Shown: positions 44,817 to 58,365, numbered from the stretch's first letter. The stretch: 64,000 nucleotides of DNA from Conus ventricosus (GCA_018398815.1 CM031601.1:14006059-14070058); one strand, 5' to 3'. Notes: a model not told the origin generated them from the letters alone. Numbers and translations: made by a program.

Positions 44817-44912
44817 AAAAAGATTTAAACAGACCTGAAATCATTTAGTGTTCACTATACTTAGAGTGAGTTTGTGCGTGTGTGTGCTTGAGTGAGTGAA
44901 TGAGTGTGTGAG

Positions 44913-44990
<78 letters not shown>

Positions 44991-45019
44991 CGTGCGTGCA
45001 TGTGCATGCGCGTGCACGT

Positions 45020-45070
<51 letters not shown>

Positions 45071-45090
45071 CGTGCGTGTGTGTGTTTGAA
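44766..45090. repeat. (CA)n and (GT)n microsatellites
   Basis: CA 44766-44811; GT 44917-45090 with GCGCGTGCGTGC interruptions, just upstream of the splice acceptor at 45141. Confidence 0.97.
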
Positions 45091-45141
45091 AATTAATGGA
45101 CTAGCTTGACTTCACTCATTAGCGACGTTGTCTGTCTCCAG

Positions 45142-47027
45142 GAAAAAGAGGAAGTCCCAGAAAGAAAGACAAAGGGAGACACTGTGTGAAAGAGCATTCG
45201 GCAGGCCTGGACCTTACCACAGCGACACTGACAACCACGTCCACACAGCTACCCAGCCCGCACAGCACACCCACAACCATGCCCATGAACACAACTCTAA
45301 CCAGAATCGTTCTCCTACAATGACCATAGCAGCAGCAGCAGCCGAAGACTGTGTTGATGATATTCCGGAGACAGTAGATGGTACGTGTGATGACCAACAA
45401 ACCCGCTGTGACGTCAGTGACCGTCTGTCTGATGGCCAAACATCTTCCCTGAACTGTGGCGGCATGGGACACTCAGCATCGGCTGGAAGCAACAGTTCGC
45501 GGCCTCTCGACAGACGCGGGAATGTCCAGAGATCTTCAGCTCACACTTGCAGTTCTGAGCGACTTGCCAATCTGAGGAGGATTATGGCGTGGATGCAAGG
45601 GGAAGAGAGCAGAGAAGAGCCTGCTGAGGACCACTCCGGCAACATCCGTTCTGTCGCCGTGGCGAAGGGTGTGGATGATTTACCCTCTGATGTCCAGCCT
45701 CCTGACCCGGACAGCTGCCCAAACCTAACAGGTGTTTCTGGAAGGAAGAAGAGGGCGCCGTCGCTTACAGGGATGGCCAAGGATATTAGTGACGGAGAAT
45801 GTTCCCTGTTGGAAAGTTCACCTTCAGACGCTGACCGCGCCGGAAGTCAGATGTTGGAAGAAACAGCAGATGTGTACGAAGATATTAACCACTTACCCAA
45901 AGATCCTGAGCCGACTGTGACAAACCCTCTATACGACCTAGAAGATTCAGAAATGGAAGACTTCGAAAACAGACCTAAGAGGTTCGACGGACATGACATG
46001 GTAACGAAAGAAAATTCAAAAGGACTAGTAACCAGACCTGACGACAAGGAAAGACTGCTTGTCCCCAAGGTCCGTCGTCCATCCTCAGAGACCTTCCCCC
46101 GGGTGGCAGAGCCCCCCAGCAAACGCCAAAGAACCAGCCAGCGCGGCACATGGTCCCCCAGTCACAAACTGGCCACACCTGGCATTCCCATCAACCAGCA
46201 GCTGTGTCCCACGCGCCCTCTGCCGACTGTCCACCGTGCATTGGCGTCACGGGGACTGCTTCACCTTCTCCGCTGACCCCCTGCTGGAATGCTGTTCTCA
46301 TTTCCCTGACCCTAAACTGACCGACGATCCACTGACCAGAGCCAGAGAGCCCAAACATCAGAAAGCCGCTCCGTTAGAGAGTGGACCCGTCAGCTGTTGG
46401 ACGGGGCAGGACCAGACGAACACAGACGGATGTGACGACAGGATCAACTCACAGTCACGTCACAGCAGAAAGTCTACAGGCGACGTTGGGGACCGAGAGA
46501 AAGGTGTCACCATCGGAGATACATTGCCCAATCCATCGGACAGCGGTATGGACAAGACACCGGACACAGCAGTTCCAGAACAGGACATTTTGACAGGAAG
46601 ATGCAGACAGCTAGAAGACCAGCCCTGTAACACCTGTCTGTCAGAAGCTGCAGACTGTGCGGCAGCGTCAGAATGTAACAATGGTCACCTGGACACGTCC
46701 AGTCCCAGAAATATCGACAAGGAAAGAGCAAGTCCTCCTCCTCTGTTCTCCACCAAGTCAGCGAAGACCCGGCGAGTCTGCGCGCAAACGAAGCGGCCAA
46801 GGCCCACCGCTAGTTCCCAGAAGACAGATACACACGGCTCGGTGGATGATAGGGGTCAGCAGAGAAGCAGTGGCAGGCAGTCAACGGAAGCCTGTGCAGA
46901 CCGCCCACCCCGAACACCCAGCCCAGTCGTTCAGTTGAATGGCTCCCCGCGGAAACCAGACAAAATGGAATGGGGAAGGAACACCACACCTACCAAAACT
47001 CCTCACAAGGCACCGTGGAGAATCTAA
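45142..47027 (+). CDS. Cytoplasmic tail exon of the receptor-like protein (NPxY)
   Basis: TTGTCTGTCTCCAG precedes the exon. Joined in phase 2 to 35885-35975 it reads R-KKRKSQKERQRETLCERAF. The tail is hydrophilic and disordered: a His-rich stretch (HTHNHAHEHN), acidic Ser-rich segments, YEDINHL, and NPLYDLED with an NPxY motif at 45923-45934 (binding site for PTB adaptors, a usual endocytic or phagocytic signal). This frame ends at 46276. A frame one base over continues with similar composition (TFSADPLLECCSHFPD ... KSTGDVGDREKGVTIG ... SPVVQLNGSPRKPDK) to a stop at 47025-47027 in the first 37-bp repeat. Either a small intron, an assembly indel between about 46150 and 46270, or a shortened tail is involved. 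Confidence 0.6.
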
Positions 47028-47257
47028 CTTTCAAACTCCTCACAAGGCACCGTGGAGGATCCAACTTTCAAACTCCTCACAAGGTACCATGGAGGATCTA
47101 ACTTTCAAACTCCTCACAAGGTACCGTGGAGGATCTGACTTTCAAACTCCTCACAAGGCACCGTGGAGGATCTAACTTTCAAACTCCTCACAAGGCACCG
47201 TGGAGGATCTAACTTTCAAACTCCTCACAAGGTACCGTGGAGGATCTGACTTTCAAG
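46997..47257. repeat. 37-bp tandem repeat, seven copies
   Basis: AACTCCTCACAAGGCACCGT units start at 46997, 47034, 47071, 47108, 47145, 47182 and 47219. The repeat contains the stop codon of the downstream tail frame (TGG AGA ATC TAA). 47258-47647 is featureless apart from a C-run at 47477. Confidence 0.95.
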
Positions 47258-47647
47258 GACGAAGATTTAGCAACCCGCGACCATTGTTGCTGAACCCATT
47301 TCGTAATGCTGCTTTTTATTTTTCAGATTTATTTTTGGTATAGTTGTTGCTGCTGCGATAGCTAAATTGAAAGATATATCACCATCAGTTGTGAGACAGA
47401 CAGGCTGAAATATTTAATGGAATTTAAATAAAGTGATGTATTATTTTGTTTACTTATTATAGCAAAATAGATATTACCCCCCCCCACCCCTAAAAAAAGT
47501 GTTATTGTAACACGTATTCCCGTTTCATTTTCCCCGTTTCGTCCCATCAATCATTCATCAGTATTTGTGTTCCCATGCACTACCGTTCTCATGGCAACTT
47601 CTTTATCATTTAATCTGTTGCATATAATACACCAAAACAGAACATCC

Positions 47648-47788
<141 letters not shown>

Positions 47789-48059
47789 GTCAAATAGATA
47801 CGGATGTTTTGTTAGGTGTCTATAAAGAACACCATTGTAACCAGACCTTATGAAAGAATAGAACCCGTAGTGTGAAGAAAAAAGAAAAAGAAGTAGAAAA
47901 GAAATTAAAACACCACCTTCGTACCTCATCCAATCAAAAAAAAAAAAAAAAAAAGAAAGAAAAAGAATCGATGCATTCAAATCCCCGTTCATTGTCTGCG
48001 ATTATGTGTGGAGATTAGAGTTCGTAATGAAGTCTAATCAGCAAGATGAACCGAACTGT

Positions 48060-48378
48060 AGCATGTACTGTCTTGCATAGCATACATTTATCATCACAGG
48101 AGTGTAGCATGTACTGTATGCAATTACATACATTTATCATCACAGGAGTGTGGCATGTACTGTCCTGCATTGCATACATTTATCATCACAGGAGTGTGGC
48201 ATGTACTGTCCTGCATTGCATACATTTATCATCACAGGAGTGTGGCATGTACTGTCTGCCATTGCATACATTCATCATCACAGGAGTGTGGCATGTACTG
48301 TCCTGCATTGCATACATTTATCATCACAGGAGTGTGGCATGTACTGTCTGCCATTGCATACATTCATCATCACATGTG
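48060..48378. repeat. 45/46-bp minisatellite, seven copies
   Basis: Unit GGAGTGTGGCATGTACTGTC plus CTGCATTGCATACATTTATCA-type end; the last units alternate between a CCTGCATTG and a TGCCATTG version. Confidence 0.93.
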
Positions 48379-48619
48379 CAAAGTTCAGGTTATGTTTCCT
48401 GAGAAGAGCTCATCGCAACAGTTCGGTGCCACACATTCTCTTTGTGATCCCATCAGTGTCTGCTTTGTCGATCTATCCATTTGGAATTTCTCCAGAATGT
48501 TGTCAGCACTTGACCAATGTTGTGGATTCTTTTACCTGCACTAATCGCACTGCGTGCGGATTCTCGGTTATATTGTTTCATGAGAAAGATTAGCATTTAG
48601 ACTCCATTTTATGGAGGAG

Positions 48620-48620
48620 G

Positions 48621-48690
<70 letters not shown>

Positions 48691-48741
48691 CAGATTCAGA
48701 TTCAGATAATTTAGTCATTTAAGACCATAGCCCCATATGAA

Positions 48742-48812
<71 letters not shown>
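48620..48812. repeat. Two (GA)n tracts with a (GATTCA)n link
   Basis: GA 48625-48688, then GATTCAGATTCAGATTCAGA at 48687-48706, and GA 48741-48809. Confidence 0.95.
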
Positions 48813-48814
<2 letters not shown>

Positions 48815-48929
48815 AGAAGGTTATTGCTAATAAGCTGTAAACCCCATTTAGCAAGTCGGCGCGATGTACAATGACAAAACGCGACTCGATTTCATTAACA
48901 TGGAAACCACAGCAATGTCTTTTTCTTTC

Positions 48930-49620
48930 ACTTTACATGAGAAAAAAACGTGGACGAGAAAATGATGGTCACCTCAGGTAGAACTGGATCAATCCGTGGA
49001 GAGCGCGCAGCCGTCGTAAAGCACGTGCTTGCGTCACTGCATGTTCCGTATTGCGGTATTGCAGTCGCACGCCTTTTAAATTCCTTATATAGGCGCATGC
49101 ATACATTCTTCAGAATAGTTTTGTTACTGTTTGCCATCAGTAAGGCTACATTGAATAGACACGGGTTTGCACAAAATTTACGTGGAATATGTTCTTGCCG
49201 AAGCTCGCAGAGACTAGGGCAAGAAAACAAAATATGTACTTCATTCTCTTCTGTATCTCTGCACAAAGGGCATTTACAGAATTAGTTGACACCTGAGTAT
49301 ATCGGTCCCCGATGTATTACAATGTCTGTTATTCCGTATCAAAATTTTCTTAAATAACATCTAATATATCTGTCGATGTCAATCAAAAGATACATTTGAC
49401 AGCTCCTAGATGATTTGAAAGTTCTATATAAAGAAAACCGGTCACTTTCTTGGATATGTTAATTCCAGTTTTGCCATCGACAATCAATAAGCCCCTGGCG
49501 AAATTCATGCAGAAATGTATTGACATTTTCAACCCCTTGATTTGACCATACCATTCCAAATCCATTCTGATATAATTACAATGTTTCAAATTAAAAAAAA
49601 CAACAAACACCCAAAGCATT
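48930..49620 (-). mobile_element. LINE C-terminal fragment, antisense
   Basis: Minus strand from 49550: FLHEFRQGLIDCRWQNW, DRFSLYRTFKSSRSCQMYLL, then KCPLCRDTEENEVHILFSCP, SLCELRQEHIP and LKNVCMRLYKEFKRR. C-x2-C-x7-H-x4-C is an intact Cys/His motif of the group B C-terminus. Stops near 49330 and 49400 show decay. The flanking short frames on the plus strand are shadows. Confidence 0.75.
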
Positions 49621-49917
49621 TTAAAGAAGCTCCTTCGGTTTTTGTAAACCTTCCTCAGCTAACCATGAAAGTCGGCGTCAAAACTAGTTGACGCAATGTG
49701 TGTTTTTTACGTCATTAACAACCCCCACCCCCACCCCACCTCATTACTGTATGATAAATAGCGATGCCTGGGTGAAGTCATGGTTCTGCGAAAGGCAAAG
49801 TTCCCAGAGCAGATTGTTCACGTGGAACCAACTAATCCCACACATTGAGACCAAAAGGGTAGTTGGTCTTCAACTTCTGTCTCCACATCCGCTCTCTGTC
49901 TTTTCTTTTCTGTGCAG

Positions 49918-50168
49918 ACAGTCCATCTGAAACCTCCTCAGTATGTAAGACAGACAGTCCATCTGAAACCTCCTCAGTATGTAAGACAGACAGTCCATCT
50001 GAAACCTCCTCAGTATGTAAGACAGACAGTCCATCTGAAACTTCCTCAGTATGTACGACAGGCAGTCCATCTGAAACCTCCTCAGTATGTACGACAGAAA
50101 GTGCATCTGAAAACAATTGGCATGAGCACCAAGATGTTTGGGAGGCCATTTTCGATGAGAGCTTTTAA
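49918..50168 (+). CDS. Candidate terminal exon with 12-residue repeats
   Basis: A long pyrimidine tract TCTTTTCTTTTCTGTGCAG precedes five 36-bp units in frame, encoding SPSETSSVCKTD repeats (later SVCTTG, SVCTTE), then SASENNWHEHQDVWEAIFDE, SF and TAA. It enters in phase 1. Ser/Thr-rich repeats with an acidic-aromatic end could be the tail of a membrane or signalling protein, perhaps an alternative end of the receptor-like gene 3 kb upstream. All six frames are open across the repeat, so only the splice signal and the non-repeat C-terminus favour coding. Confidence 0.35.
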
Positions 50169-50456
50169 CAGTACACATCTGAAGCACACTTTTCTTTTAA
50201 GAGTTTTGGGTGAAATCTCAAATAGACGATAATTTGGTGCAAAACATTCTAACTGAAACTGGTTCAACCTTTTGGGTTTTAACGGTACAGATGAATCACA
50301 GGTCAGTTCACGCTGTTGTGTGTTATGAGTATTTGTGTAGGTGAGCGTTCGAGCCACAAGAAACTTTGTATTGTTGTTACTGATGGTAAGGTTGCTTTTC
50401 ATCAATGAATTTGCTGTTGCAATCAGTGTTGTTGAGCGGATGATAGAGTGAACGAG

Positions 50457-50975
<519 letters not shown>

Positions 50976-51489
50976 TGGTAAGAGAAACACGAAAAGACAA
51001 GTACAACAAATGTCTAATCTACAATAATTTCTCCTGCATGTCATCATAATGTGCATTGGGCCTAAAAAAAAAAAAAGAAAAAAAAAAAGAAAAGAAAGAA
51101 AAACGAGACAATGGAACCCATGGAAAAAGGAACCGTTTGTCATCATACAAGTCTGTGACATATCTAGTGGAACAGTTGTAAAGAATTCTTTTTTTGCCTC
51201 ACGTTCGGTGTCCCGTCCGCCCCACCCCCGCCCTCCCCATCCTTCCATATCACCCATCTTTCTGATCTCCCAGTGGCGTGCTTCCAAAACCCATTTTCAC
51301 ATCGACTGCCCCAAACAACATCACACCTACTGTAGTCTTTGGCATATACTTTTCAACATATTCTTCTTGCTTTTCGTTTTCTGACGGTGTGGTAGGTCAT
51401 GGCAGATCCATTTGTATTTGAATTCGTGCTTACATTCGCGCTTTCTCTCTGTGTCTGTCTCTCCCTCTTTGTCTTTTTCCCTCCCGGTC

Positions 51490-51625
51490 TCTTTTTCTAT
51501 TCATCTGTCTCTCTCTCTCTCTCTCTTCTCTCCTCTCCTCTCTCTCCCTCTCTCTCTCTCTCCTCTCTCTCCTCTCTCTCTCTCTCTCCCCTCTCTCTCT
51601 CTTTCTCTCTCCTCTCTCTCTCCTC

Positions 51626-51679
<54 letters not shown>

Positions 51680-51680
51680 C
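51490..51680. repeat. (CT)n microsatellite
   Basis: CT tract with CTCC breaks. 50976-51490 otherwise shows A-rich runs only. Confidence 0.95.
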
Positions 51681-51685
51681 CCAAT

Positions 51686-51830
51686 ACTGCAGTTGTCCAT
51701 ATTCTTGGTCTGGTCGACGCCGGGATATTCTATGACAGTAAGCGTAGAGTACCGGCACTGTCGTCCAATCTCCGATCCCAATGGAACTCCCTAACATCAT
51801 CTTCGTCATCATCCTCAACCTCATCGATCA
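51686..51830 (+). mobile_element. 3' fragment of the 870-bp retroposon family
   Basis: TGGTCTGGTCGACGCCGGGA, TATGACAGTAAGCGTAGAGTA and CTCATCGATCAGC match 9165-9290 (TGGCCTGGTTGACGCCGGGA, GGAAGCGTAGAGTA, CTCATCGATCAGC). Only this body part is present. Confidence 0.75.
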
Positions 51831-52017
51831 GCCAATGACACAGGCATCTTCGTCATCATCCTCAACCTCATCGATCAGCATGACACAGGCATCTTCGTCA
51901 TCATCCTCAACCTCATCGATCAGCATGACACAGGCATCTTCGTCATCATCCTCAACTCATCGATCAGCATACACAGGCATCTTCGTCATCATCCTCAACC
52001 TCATCGATCAGCAAAAG
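51790..52017. repeat. 45-bp minisatellite derived from the retroposon tail
   Basis: CATCTTCGTCATCATCCTCA plus ACCTCATCGATCAGCATGACACAGG repeated about five times. The first part is homologous to 9252-9286 of the retroposon. Confidence 0.9.
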
Positions 52018-52027
52018 GAAAAGGGGA

Positions 52028-54275
52028 ATTTGGGGAATGTCAGTGTCAGTCATTTGGGGAATGTCACTGTCAGTGTCAGTCATTTGGGAATGTCAGTGTC
52101 AGTCATTTGGGGAATGTCAGTGTCAGTGTCAGTCATTTGGGGAATGTCAGTGTCAGTCATTTGGGGAATGTCGGTGTCAGTCATTTGCGGAATATCAGTG
52201 TCAGTCATTTGAGGAATGTCACTGTCAGTGTCAGTCATTTGGGGAATGTCAGTGTCAGTCATTTGGGGAATGTCACTGTCAGTGTCAGTCATTTGCGGAA
52301 TGTCAGTGTCAGTCATTTGGGGAATGTCAGTGTCAGTCATTTGGGGAGTGTCAGTGTCAGTCATTTGGGGAATGTCAGTGTCAGTCATTTGGGGAGTGTC
52401 AGTGTCAGTCATTTGGGGAATGTCAGTGTCAGTCATTTGGGGAATGTCAGTGTCAGTGTCAGTCATTTGGGAAGGACAGTGTCAGTCATTTGGGGAATGT
52501 CAGTGTCAGTGCCAGTCATTTGGGGAAAGTCAGTGTCAGTCATTTGGGAAGGACAGTGTCAGTCATTTGGGGAAAGTCAGTGTCAGTCATTTGGGAAATG
52601 TCAGTGTCAGTCATTTGGGAAATGTCAGTGTCAGTCATTTGGGAAATGTCAGTGTCAGTCATTTGGGGAGTGTCAGTGTCAGTCATTTGGGGAATGTCAG
52701 TGTCAGTCATTTGGGGAATGTCAGTGTCAGTCATTTGGGGAATGTCAGTGTCAGTATCAGTCATTTAGGAAATGTGAGTGTCAGTGTCAGTCATTTGGGG
52801 AATGTCAGTGTCAGTCATTTGGGAATGTGAGTGTCAGTGTCAGTCACTTGGGGAATGTCAGTGTCAGTCATTTGGGGAATGTCAGTGTCAGTCATTTGGG
52901 GAATGTCAGTGTCAGTGTCAGTCATTTGGGAATGTCAGTGTCAGTCATTTGGGGAATGTCAGTGTCAGTCACTTGGGAAATGTGAATGTCAGTGTCAGTA
53001 TCAGTCATTTAGGAAATGTGAGTGTCAGTGTCAGTCATTTGGGGAATGTCAGTGTCAGTCATTTGGGGAATGTGAGTGTCAGTGTCAGTCATTTGGGAAT
53101 GTCAGTGTCAGTCATTTGGGGAATGTCAGTGTCAGTCATTTGGGGAGTATCAGTGTCAGTTATTTGGGGAACGTCAGTGTCAGTCATTTGGGAATGTCAG
53201 TGTCAGTCATTTGGGGAGTGTCAGTGTCAGTCATTTGGGAGTGTCAGTGTCAGTTATTTGGGGAATGTCAGTGTCAGTGTCAGTCATTTGGGGAATGTCA
53301 GTGTCAGTTATTTGGGGAATGTCACTGTCATGTCAGTCATTTGGGGAATGTCAGTGTCAGTCATTTGGGAATGTCACTGTCAGTGTCGTCATGTGGGGAA
53401 TGTCAGTGTCAGTCATTTGGGAGTGTCAGTGTCAGTTATTTGGGGAACGTCAGTGTCAGTGTCAGTCATTTGGGGAATGTCAGTGTCAGTCATTTGGGGA
53501 GTGTCAATGTCAGTTATTTGGGGCGTGTGAGTGTCAGTCATTTGGGGAGTGTCAGTGTCAGTCATTTGGGGAGTGTCAGTGTCTGTCATTTGGGAGTGTC
53601 AGTGTCAGTGTTTTGGGGAGTGTCAGTGTCAGTTATTTGGGGAGTGTCAGTGTCAGTCATTTGGGAATGTCAGTGTCAGTTATTTGGGGAGTGTCAGTGT
53701 CAGTCATTTGGGGAATGTCAGTGTCAGTCATTTGGGGAATGTCAGTGTCAGTGTCAGTCATTTGGGGAATGTCAGTGTCAGTCATTTGGGGAATGTCAGT
53801 GTCAGTTATTTGGAAATGTGAGTGTCAGTGTCAGTCATTTGGGGAATGTCAGTGTCAGTCATTTGGGGAATGTCAGTGTCAGTCATTTGGGGAGTGTCAG
53901 TGTCAGTTATTTGGGGAATGTCAGTGTCAGTGTCAGTCATTTGGGGAATGTCAGTGTCAGTTATTTGGGGAATGTCAGTGTCAGTGTCAGTCATTTGGGG
54001 AGTGTCAGTGTCAGTTATTTGGGGAACGTCAGTGTCAGTCATTTGGGAGTGTCAGTGTCAGTGTCAGTCATTTGGGGAACGTCAGTGTCAGTCATTTGGG
54101 GAATGTCAGTGTCAGTGTCAGTTATTTGGGAAAGTCAGTGTCAGTCATTTGGGGAGTGTCAGTGTCAGTGTCAGTCATTTGGGGAGTGTCAGTGTCAGTT
54201 ATTTGGGGAACGTCAGTGTGAGTGTCAGTCATTTGGGGAGTGTCAGTGTCAGTTATTTGGGAACGTCAGTGTATG
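52028..54275. repeat. 24/30-bp minisatellite
   Basis: Unit TCATTTGGGGAATGTCAGTG plus TCAG, frequently with an extra TGTCAG (30 bp). Variants GGGAATG, GGAGTG, TTATTTG. About 90 units. Frames up to 481 codons (ECQCQSFG, VSVSHLGN) come from units divisible by three. Confidence 0.97.
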
Positions 54276-54916
<641 letters not shown>

Positions 54917-55049
54917 ACAAGTGCTCGTATTAATCTGTGACAGATATAACTGAAAGCCAAAACGACCAGAAGCAGGATTTAAATAAATTCCAATGTATCG
55001 GTTACATGCATATGACTTACACAAGAACGGAACTCGCATTAAATCCATG

Positions 55050-55050
55050 T

Positions 55051-55111
<61 letters not shown>

Positions 55112-55128
55112 GAGAGAGAGAAAGAGAG

Positions 55129-55217
<89 letters not shown>

Positions 55218-55551
55218 GGGGGGGGGGGGGGGGGAGGGACACAGGCAGACAGGCAGACGGACAGAGAAAAAAATAGCAAAAAAGTCCAATATGCTGACCA
55301 CCCCCCCCCCCCCCCCCCCCCCCACCAAACATCACAACAAGGCCTTTAAGCATTTTCTAACAAGAAGCTCAGCCAAACAACATACAGACACCGAGGCTGA
55401 TTAACTATCCAAATATCGGTGCATCGGATCAATATCAAACCCAGCACCTTGGAAAGAACAACGCGTTCATTTAACCCAGTGCTGTCTTCTACTATACCAA
55501 CGCGAGGCACAGATGTGTCTGCTCCCCCCCCCCCCCCCCCCCCCCCCCCCA
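55050..55551. repeat. (CA)n(GA)n tract and long homopolymer runs
   Basis: CA 55055-55107, GA 55113-55215, G-run 55218-55234, C-runs 55301-55323 and 55527-55550. Very long C/G homopolymers are assembly-sensitive. Confidence 0.95.
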
Positions 55552-56895
55552 CCTTTACACATCCATCTGCCATTGCCTGCCCAACAGCAATTAAGTGTTT
55601 TAACATAAAGCACGGGCTCGATCTGAGCGACGAGCGGTAGGTCTGATTAATGTGTTGGCTCCATTCATAAGGTCCGAGTTTTAAAGCATCGGTGGTTATA
55701 TTGCCATATGGGACTAGGCTGCCGAGTCATTGGTCTCACCGTTCGCTGTACTTTGCTTGTTGGTGGACTGACGGTGAGTTGCTTTGACCGGTCATTTTCT
55801 TTTTCCTTGCTTATGATAATGATGGTACAGGTCATGGTGATGATAATGATGATTTATATTGTTACAATGATTGTTATTGTTTTCATTGTCTCCCCCCCAC
55901 CCCCCACCCCCAGCTCATTTCACCACCATCCCTTCACTTCTCCCCCTTTACTTTCCGCCCTCCACACCCTCACCTCTCCGTTCTACCCCCTCTTTTCCCC
56001 ATGCCTTCCTGCAATTTCCCCTCCATCCGCCGGTGAACTCTTTGTACTGTAACACCGCAGAAGTCTATGCTGTTTTGTTTGTCAGCTGGTCAGTGTTGAT
56101 TTTGTGGTAAGTCGAAATATTCAAACTTATCCATGAGTGTTGTGTGGCTACTACTGTTCATCTTTCTCATTTTCTTTTTCTTTCCCATTCTTCTGTTTTC
56201 ATTTTCTTTGTCACGTTTTTTTTCTGCTTGAAGCGAACCATTTTGCGTTCTTTGCCATCTGGGTGTGCATGCGCTCATGCATTGCACTACAGGACGCATA
56301 GTGCGTATTCATTCCTCTGTGTGTGTGTGTGTGTATGTGTGTGTGTACTCCTGTATTCGTGCTATAGGAAAATGATCAGGTGTCTGTTTCTTTACGGTGT
56401 GGGTGAGCACACCCCTGTGCTTCGTGTATGGGTGTGCTTGTGTTAAAAGTATAGGCGTGTTCACAGGCACATAACATAGGAAGGTTTAACGTTCTTTTCA
56501 TTTATTTGTTTATTTCTTTATTTTGTCAAAACAAAGGAAGTCATTTTGGGACGTAGGATGGGCGCATGAATAATGATAAAAGTCATAAAATATCCGTCAG
56601 CAAGAACGATAACTATGCATGTTCTGGTGTTTCCAATGAATGTTTGGATGTGCAGTCGTCTGCCCCATTCAGAAAAGGTTATACATTACTTAACACAAAC
56701 GGACAAACAAACAAACAAACACCCCAGCTACCGGATTCTAAACTGCGATGTAACGCCCATAGAAAGCGGACACACGCCGATACAGCATCTTGCCATTTAA
56801 CAGAACTTCACTGTCCGTTACACCAAGGATTGCTCTTGAGCCTCCTCCCACCCCTCCTCACCTTCCCCACTCTCCCATTTTCTTCTTCTTTGTAG
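55552..56895. other. Unassigned sequence
   Basis: A C-rich stretch (55890-56040) and short TG runs (about 56318-56346). No gene supported. Confidence 0.4.
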
Positions 56896-56997
56896 GCCTG
56901 TACTACGGTCACAGGTCACTGGTGCCAGACTCTGTTGTTTTTCTCGGAGCAGAAACTGGGTATAGGATGACCAAGGGAGGGAAATCTTGGTACCATG
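56896..56997 (+). CDS. Candidate phase 1-1 exon, product unknown
   Basis: TTTTCTTCTTCTTTGTAG precedes LYYGHRSLVPDSVVFLGAET, GYRMTKGGKSWYHG, ending CATG before GTGACA (weak donor). Exactly 34 codons, symmetrical phase 1-1. I do not recognise the family. The good acceptor and balanced composition are the only support. Confidence 0.3.
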
Positions 56998-57145
56998 GTG
57001 ACATTTTTACATCCACATAATTCCAAGGTCACGGTGCCTGTTGTGCACACACATCCAGCGCACAGGCAGCCAAAAGGCCCACAGAACAAACAAGGAAACT
57101 TCCTACGTACGAAAATCCCAAACTTAGCCTTCTTCCCAAAGCTGA

Positions 57146-57805
57146 TACATGAGCATAGAACAACAACAGAAGGAAATACAGTTATGACACATGAGCATAG
57201 AACAACAGAATGAAATACAGTTATGATACATGACCATAGAACAACGACAGAAGGAAATACAGTTATGATACATGAACATAGAACAACAACAGAAGGAAAT
57301 ACAGTTATGATACATGAGCATAGACCAACAGAAGGAAATACAGTTATGATACATGAGCATAGAACAAAGACAGAAGGAAATACAGTTATGATACATGAAC
57401 ATAGAACAACAACAGAAGGAAACTCAGTTATGATACATGAGCATAGAACAACAACAGAAGGAAATACAGTTATGATACATGAGCATAGAACAACAGAAGG
57501 AAATATAGTTATGATACATGAGCATAGAACAACAACAGAAGGAAATACAGTTATGATACATGAGCATAGAACAACAACAGAAGGAAATACAGTTATGATA
57601 CATGAGCATAGAACAACAACAGAAGGAAATACAGTTATGATACATGAGCATAGAACAACAACAGAAGGAAATACAGTTATGATACATGAGCATAGAACAA
57701 CAACAGAAGGAAATACAGTTATGATACATGAGCATAGAACAACAGAAGGAAATATAGTTATGATACATGAGCATAGAACAACAGAAGGAAATACAGTTAT
57801 TGAAT
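57146..57805 (+). repeat. 42/39-bp minisatellite, frame-preserving
   Basis: Unit CATGAGCATAGAACAACAAC plus AGAAGGAAATACAGTTATGATA; short units lack one ACA, so all are multiples of 3. The frame from 57223 to 57810 encodes HEHRTTTEGNTVMI repeats without a break. No splice or start context supports a gene. Confidence 0.9.
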
Positions 57806-57947
57806 CATGACTGCCATAACTTTTGTTCTTATTTTGAGGTCACCAGTGATTGCCTCCGTTCAGTTTTATGTTATTTATGTTTGATGTTGTTTACGTTTAT
57901 GCTGTTTATTTTGTTTATGTTTTATGTTGTTTATGTTTTATGTTGTG

Positions 57948-57990
57948 TAAGGCCCAGCCGATTGCAGAGGCCACATCAGTTTCTTTGTGT
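57948..57990 (+). repeat. Dispersed short repeat, second copy
   Basis: GGCCCAGCCGATTGCAGAGG, CCACATCAG: related to 14612-14645. 57991-58365 has nothing else. Confidence 0.5.
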
Positions 57991-58365
57991 CTGTGTTCCA
58001 TGACAGTTTTCAAGATTAAAAGGATACGGCAGTGATGAATAAATATGAATTCTAATTTGCTTTTTCGTCTGGCTGTTACTGCTGAATTCTCACGTCAGAC
58101 AGGGCTCGACTGTCAAGCTTGGAGCTTCTTTTTTTCTCTCTTTTGCTTCGGCCTTTACAGGAAATGTTCTCTGTGTGTTCTGTGCTCGTTTTGTCTGTAC
58201 GTGTGCTAGAGAATGTGTACTACCATCAGCATTAGCTTGGACTTCAGCGCATGTTACTGTTTCACCATGGGACAAAACATAACCTTAGTTAGTTATCATT
58301 GATTGTGGATGCCTGTCTGCCTCCTTTGAGATTATCGTTCAAAATGTTGTATGGGTGCACTACCA

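Noticed and set aside
45214..45492. Minus-strand frame opposite the receptor tail
   Set aside because: Shadow of the plus-strand coding exon, which has the splice signal and phase match.
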